64,000 bases of DNA, taken from positions 1 to 64,000 of the forward strand of contig NZ_JBHUDD010000008.1 of NCBI RefSeq assembly GCF_042677865.1, given 5' to 3'. Position 1 is the first letter of the stretch, and every line of letters starts with the position of its first letter. A program made the position numbers and the translations under genes. This document shows positions 60,441 through 64,000 of this stretch, piece by piece. The notes under the pieces are model-generated. The model saw nothing but the letters and a program-made list of their open reading frames with translations. It had not been told where the DNA came from and did no database searches. The DNA is from Lutimaribacter salitolerans. GTDB taxonomy: Bacteria; Pseudomonadota; Alphaproteobacteria; Rhodobacterales; Rhodobacteraceae.

Positions 60441-60892
60441 GTTCGCCCCCTGTGGTTCTTGAGCCCGAAGAACACCCACCCGTTCCAGCGCGTCCCGGTG
60501 ATGGCCCGCGCGATGGCGGACAGCGACTTGTAGGGACGCCCCTGCCACTCGAAGCCATCGGCTGTGACGGTGACGACCTGTTCGACGCCCTGCCACTCGC
60601 GCAGCAGCCGCGTTCCGGTGATCGGGCGGTTGCGGTCGGCGCGGATGCTGCGCTTCGTCCTGTCGCCGCCGTCCAGTTCCTCGCCCAGCCGTTCCAGCCG
60701 CCGGATCGTCTCCGGTTTCAGCCCGCCATAGGCGAGTTCCTGGATGCGATAAGCTATGCGGCTTTCGAGATAGCGGCGGTTGAACGGCGGCGGCTCGCTG
60801 TCGAACAGGTCGCGCCACTGCTTCTTCAGGTCGGGCGTCGGCGTGGTTTTAAGCGCGGCCAGGCGCGCGGGAATGGGATCGTGGGTCGTCAT
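60437..60892 (-). CDS. DUF2924 domain-containing protein
   Basis: The 151-residue protein is the DUF2924 partner regularly found with these recombinases. Blocks are DLKKQWRDLFDSEPPPFNRRYLESRIAYRIQELAYGGL and PITGTRLLREWQGVEQVVTVTADGFEWQGRPYKSLSAIARAITGTRWNGWVFFGL, the conserved pair. It is probably a DNA- or recombinase-interacting factor; mechanism unknown. Its ATG at 60892 has GGAG and overlaps the upstream stop (ATGA). Confidence 0.9.
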   Translation of the reverse strand: MTTHDPIPARLAALKTTPTPDLKKQWRDLFDSEPPPFNRRYLESRIAYRIQELAYGGLKPETIRRLERLGEELDGGDRTKRSIRADRNRPITGTRLLREWQGVEQVVTVTADGFEWQGRPYKSLSAIARAITGTRWNGWVFFGLKNHRGRT

Positions 60893-61059
60893 GCGGTTCT
60901 CCGGTGAGTTGGAGTTGCATGACGGCATTGGTCGGGCGGATAGTGTAGGCAACGTTCTCCAGTATCTTCAGATAATTCGCCCCCATCCCGCATCCGCAAC
61001 CGGACCAGCCCGAGCGCCAGCAGGCCGCACAACTCGGTGCGGCGCTCTGCCGGCGTCAT
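60889..61059 (-). CDS. Small protein upstream of DUF2924 in the mobile module
   Basis: The 56-residue product MTPAERRTELCGLLALGLVRLRMRDG... resembles a short conserved protein (RxxELxxLLAxGLxRLRxR) encoded before DUF2924 in related elements. Its stop overlaps the DUF2924 start (ATGA), which supports translation. The start may be further upstream (ATG 61110 or 61113, giving about 75 residues). Function unknown. Confidence 0.65.
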   Translation of the reverse strand: MTPAERRTELCGLLALGLVRLRMRDGGELSEDTGERCLHYPPDQCRHATPTHRRTA

Positions 61060-61182
61060 CGCCGAAGGGGCGAGCGGGTTGGGGCGACGAATGGGACCGG
61101 GATCGAACATCATGATCCATCGGTGCCGGATTGCGCCGCCGGCCGCGACCTCGGAACGGGTCAGCCCGCGACCGACAGGAAA

Positions 61183-61210
61183 GGGTGAACCCCTCCGGTG
61201 TTGCAACACC
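61183..61210. promoter_or_regulatory. GTGAAC half-site and 14-base palindrome between divergent mobile-element genes
   Basis: GGGTGAACC (61183-61191) is followed by the perfect palindrome GGTGTTGCAACACC (61197-61210), both between the minus-strand recombinase module and the plus-strand gene at 61281. The GTGAAC half-site recurs downstream at 62135-62147 and 62231. Plausible regulator operator of the element. Confidence 0.45.
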
Positions 61211-61280
61211 TTGGTGGGTTGAGGGGTCAGGGCGTTCCCATTATGTTCGACCGGTCCCCAATTGATTCACGAGGCCGCCC

Positions 61281-61994
61281 ATGTCGCTGCAAACGCTCGA
61301 TCGTACCCAATGGAGTTATGCAGAGGCGCTGGCCCATGTGCAGACCGTGACCGTCGCGCGGCGCGCAGTGGAAGCGGCAAAGCTGCCGCCGAAGCCTGTG
61401 CCGGAATACCAGACCTGGAACCCGCCGCAGGATCCCGCGGTGGCCTGGAAGGCGGAAGGGGAGACCGAGTTGCTCGTCGCGCTGAGGGACGGCGATCTTC
61501 TGGCGCAGGGCCGTTACACCGAAGAGCGGACGCATGGCTGGGGAAATGGCGGCAGCAGCAGCGGCTTCGGTCTGCATTCGGGCTACCACACCAGCATCCG
61601 CCCGGAGCAGTGGCGCGAGGGCAAGTGTTCATTCGGGCGACTGACCGCGCGGGATTGGGAATTCATCGACATCCGCGTGGCGCGTTTCCTCGTGAAGGCG
61701 ATCTGGCCGGATTACATCCCGGAGCCGGTGCGGCCTGCACAGGACGCGGCAGATGCGATTTACACCACGCCCTATCTCGAGCTGATGCAGGCGGCGATTG
61801 CGAAGTTCGGAATCACGCCCGAGGACCAGGGCAAGAAGGACTGCCTCGTCGACTGGTTCCTCGAACAGCAGATCGAGGGCGAGCCGGTGTCGAACAAGCT
61901 GGCCGATGCCATGGCCACGCTGATCAGGCTGCCATCGGCACAGCGCGGCGGCGCGAAGCGGGTGCTGGGGCCCGATCTGCGCCAGACCGGATAG
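61281..61994 (+). CDS. Conserved mobile-element protein of unknown function
   Basis: The 237-residue product is conserved in integrated elements of this lineage. It contains QWSYAEALAHVQTVTVARRAVEAA, a Gly/Ser-rich stretch GWGNGGSSSGFGLHSGYHTS, and a helical C-terminal block YTTPYLELMQAAIAKFGI and DQGKKDCLVDWFLEQQIEGEPVSNKLADAMATLIR. I do not recognise a named domain. It faces away from the recombinase module and towards the replication gene. Probably a regulatory or DNA-transaction protein; that is inference. Confidence 0.7.
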   Translation: MSLQTLDRTQWSYAEALAHVQTVTVARRAVEAAKLPPKPVPEYQTWNPPQDPAVAWKAEGETELLVALRDGDLLAQGRYTEERTHGWGNGGSSSGFGLHSGYHTSIRPEQWREGKCSFGRLTARDWEFIDIRVARFLVKAIWPDYIPEPVRPAQDAADAIYTTPYLELMQAAIAKFGITPEDQGKKDCLVDWFLEQQIEGEPVSNKLADAMATLIRLPSAQRGGAKRVLGPDLRQTG

Positions 61995-62482
61995 GATCGG
62001 CGAGGGCGCCGGCAAACGCGTTGACGAGGACAACGCGATTTGACGGAGGCTGACTTGGGCCCGTCCCGTTAGCCTCGCCCTCAATACGGCTGGTATAGAT
62101 GCGGCCCCCGGACGCTGGGCGTCTCGATGACGGAGTGAACCGTTCACCCTGTTCGCGCGGACGAGGGGTCAGCCCTCTGATCGGCCGCGGCCGCTGAGGG
62201 CGCTCCACAAGGGTCGTTGGGCCCGTTGGGGTTCACCCATGATCTAATTTGATTTCAATGCCTTGCCGGAAGGGGTCACCCCTTTCCGCAGAGGCTTCGC
62301 GTGACCGGGCGGACCGGTTCCGACGTCGCGAGAGTGGCCCTAAGGGCGGCAGAACCGGGGGCAACAACGCCCTAATCCGGTTCCCCAGCCCCCGTGTCCG
62401 CTCGTCTCCGCCACCTCCTGCGCCCTGCCGCCTCGGCCCACCGGCCGACTGGCGTGCATGCGCCCGTTCCGCGGGGGCGGCG
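61995..62482. other. 488-base gap with palindromes, no gene seen
   Basis: No convincing coding frame. Contents are the palindrome GTGAAC-C-GTTCAC at 62135-62147, a further GTTCAC within GGGTTCACCC at about 62228-62237, and a hairpin-like CGGAAGGGG...CCCCTTTCCG near 62267-62288. The minus-strand frame over 62233-62646 overlaps the primase gene and shows no family similarity. Confidence 0.55.
62135..62147. promoter_or_regulatory. Symmetric GTGAAC-C-GTTCAC operator-like site
   Basis: Perfect inverted repeat with one-base spacer in the gap before the Toprim gene. The same hexamer occurs at 61185-61190 (GTGAAC) and 62231-62236 (GTTCAC), so it may be a repeated regulator half-site of the element. 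Confidence 0.45.
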
Positions 62483-64000
62483 ATGAGTGGGCGGGATTGG
62501 CGGGCCTTCGATGCGGAGCTGCGCGCCCGCGTGCCGGAGCTGGCGGTGGAGCTTCTGGGCAAGCCGACCTTCCGGGCGGGCCAGGAATGGCGCTGGGGGC
62601 GCAAGGGCAGCCTCGCGGTCGTGATCGGCGGCGCCAAGGCGGGCATGTGGTTCGACCATGAGGCGGGCGACGGCGGTGGTTTCGTCGATCTGGTTGGCCG
62701 GGATCTCGGTCTCTACCGAGGCGACGCGCTGGACTGGACGGCCGATCGTATCGGCATCGGGCGACGCCATCGGCCGACCCGGACGCACCCGGCGCCATCG
62801 TTCCTGTCGACGAACAAGCCGGTTTCACCTCCGGCCCAGCCGGGCGCGGAAACCGCGCCTCAGACGCCTCACGACGATGCGGACCCGGCCGTCTCCCGTG
62901 CAGAGGAAGCCGCAGCTTGCGCCAAGCGGATCTGGACCAGCGCACGTCCAGCCCCGGATGACCATTCCTATCTCACTGCCAAGACGGTTGCGCCGCGCGG
63001 CTTGCGCATGGACGCGCGCGGACATCTCGTCGTGCCGCTGCAAGACGGCGACGGCCGCCTGCACACTGTTGAGACCATCGGGCCGGACGGGGCCAAGCGC
63101 TTTCTGGCCGGCGGGGCCAAGAAGGGGCATTTCGCGTTGGTGGGCGCGGAGCCCGGACCGCTCGCAGAGCCCTCCGGCCCCGTCCTGATCTGCGAGGGCT
63201 GGGCGACCGGCGCGAGCCTGCACCTCGCCACGGGCCATACCGTGATCGCGGCGATGGACGCCGGCAACCTGATGCCCGTCGCCGAAGCGCTGCGGGCGCG
63301 CTTTCCGGCGGCCGACCTCGTCCTGGTTGCCGACAACGACACGAAGCCCGACCGCGACAGCAATCCCGGCGTCGAGGCGGCCCGCACGGTCGCGCTCGCG
63401 GTCGACGGCCGTCTTGCCGTGCCCGACAGCCCTGGCGACGCCAACGACCTTTTCTGCGCCGAGGGTCCGGACGCCGTCGCGGCGCTGGTGGCCAGTGCCG
63501 CCCGGATTCCGCCGCCGCCGCCGACATATCCCGCGCCGACCCTCACGCCCGACGAAGCCCGCGCGAGCCTCGCCGAGGCCATCGCCGGCTTCATGGTCGC
63601 CATCCCGGACTACTGGGCCGCGGTCGAGGCGGCGCAGGAGGAGGCGAAGACTCCCGACGCGGACCGCGATCCTCTGGATTTCAACATCGTGGCGCGGGCC
63701 GCCCTGCCGCCGCTCCTCGGCCTTCCGGTGGACGTGGGTCTCGGCAAGACCTCGAGCGCGCGCACCGCCATCGCCGAGCTGATCGCCGCGGGCGGGCTTG
63801 GGCCACGCAAGGTCATCTATGCCGTCCCCCGCCACGATCTCGGAGCCGAACAGGTCGCGGCCTTCGAGGCCTTGGGTCTCACCACCATGCTCTGGAAGGG
63901 CCGCACGGCGTCCGATCCCACCGACGACAACCCCGACCGGCTCATGTGCCTCGACACGGAGGCGACCTTCGACGCGCTCGAGATCGAGCATCCGGTCGAA
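62483..64000 (+). CDS. Toprim/P-loop replication protein of the mobile element (3' truncated by window)
   Basis: An open frame of 506 codons runs from ATG 62483 (after GGGGGCGGCG) to the window edge. The N-terminal part has GGAKAGMWFDHEAGDGGGFVDLVG as in phage/plasmid primase-like proteins. A Toprim domain follows (VLICEGWATGASLHLATGHTVIAAMDAGNL, VLVADNDTKPDRDSNPGVEAART). Further on VDVGLGKTSSARTAIAEL is a Walker-A-like motif, so a helicase/ATPase part begins. Typical of a Toprim-helicase replicative protein of ICE or phage-like elements. The C-terminus is not in view. Confidence 0.85.
   Translation, partial: MSGRDWRAFDAELRARVPELAVELLGKPTFRAGQEWRWGRKGSLAVVIGGAKAGMWFDHEAGDGGGFVDLVGRDLGLYRGDALDWTADRIGIGRRHRPTRTHPAPSFLSTNKPVSPPAQPGAETAPQTPHDDADPAVSRAEEAAACAKRIWTSARPAPDDHSYLTAKTVAPRGLRMDARGHLVVPLQDGDGRLHTVETIGPDGAKRFLAGGAKKGHFALVGAEPGPLAEPSGPVLICEGWATGASLHLATGHTVIAAMDAGNLMPVAEALRARFPAADLVLVADNDTKPDRDSNPGVEAARTVALAVDGRLAVPDSPGDANDLFCAEGPDAVAALVASAARIPPPPPTYPAPTLTPDEARASLAEAIAGFMVAIPDYWAAVEAAQEEAKTPDADRDPLDFNIVARAALPPLLGLPVDVGLGKTSSARTAIAELIAAGGLGPRKVIYAVPRHDLGAEQVAAFEALGLTTMLWKGRTASDPTDDNPDRLMCLDTEATFDALEIEHPVE

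Noticed and set aside
53094..64000. Second copy of the tRNA-Ser 3' end as right attachment site
   Set aside because: No second copy of GGTTCGAATCCCACC-type sequence was seen to the right within the window, so no att pair is claimed.
1..64000. CRISPR array or rRNA operon
   Set aside because: No regularly spaced repeats and no rRNA-like sequence were noticed anywhere in the window.

Overview
The window is GC-rich chromosomal DNA from an alphaproteobacterium, most likely a member of the Rhodobacteraceae (roseobacter group). The reasons are the glcDEF order, the fmt/def cluster, the SPOR-dacC-tmk-holB-tatD-MBL operon, groESL under a CIRCE/HrcA operator, a lone phnM, a MaoC-PTA fusion next to ackA, and DUF2161, DUF599 and PACE-type genes. 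Assignment rests on gene content and protein recognition only.

Bases 1-29,400 are ordinary core chromosome with some lineage-specific clusters. In order: a P1-family peptidase, a kynurenine-formamidase-like hydrolase, a GabD-type dehydrogenase, a four-domain META/MliC envelope protein, an Hsp20 with a sigma-32-type promoter, two tandem trypsin-like proteases, glycolate oxidase glcDEF behind a strong palindromic operator, small envelope proteins, and fmt with three tandem peptide deformylase genes, one of which has lost its catalytic residues. Then come a PatB-type C-S lyase behind nested palindromes, tadA/rluB, and a tight co-directional cluster at 19463-25346. That cluster encodes a 27-residue membrane microprotein, XpaC, TelA, a DUF2927 lipoprotein, an SPFH-GYF fusion, a small membrane protein and a zinc-ribbon membrane protein, and is followed by a nitroreductase. 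It is the best candidate here for an under-described system. A lipase-phnM pair, a Nudix hydrolase and an EamA transporter follow.

Bases 29,400-53,000 carry groESL, a TraB/GumN protein, PACE efflux, a DUF2161 nuclease, Mn-type pyrophosphatase, PBP4-like DacB, nadD, the MaoC-PTA/AckA pair, the TamA-TamB outer-membrane assembly pair, an AEC permease and the six-gene SPOR-dacC-tmk-holB-tatD-MBL operon. Several intergenic gaps hold copies of one short element with the core GGCAAGATGAAG.

From a tRNA-Ser(UGA) at 53004-53093 onward the window looks accessory. It holds a broken fragment of a phage capsid-E gene, an alkaline phosphatase followed by a metal-type ABC cluster (DUF3299-like protein, ATPase, FtsX-like permease, His/Asp-rich PCuAC-like protein), and an integrated element with a large serine recombinase, DUF2924 protein, small HTH-like protein, a conserved mobile-element protein and a Toprim/P-loop replication protein that runs off the right edge. 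The far end of this element is outside the window.
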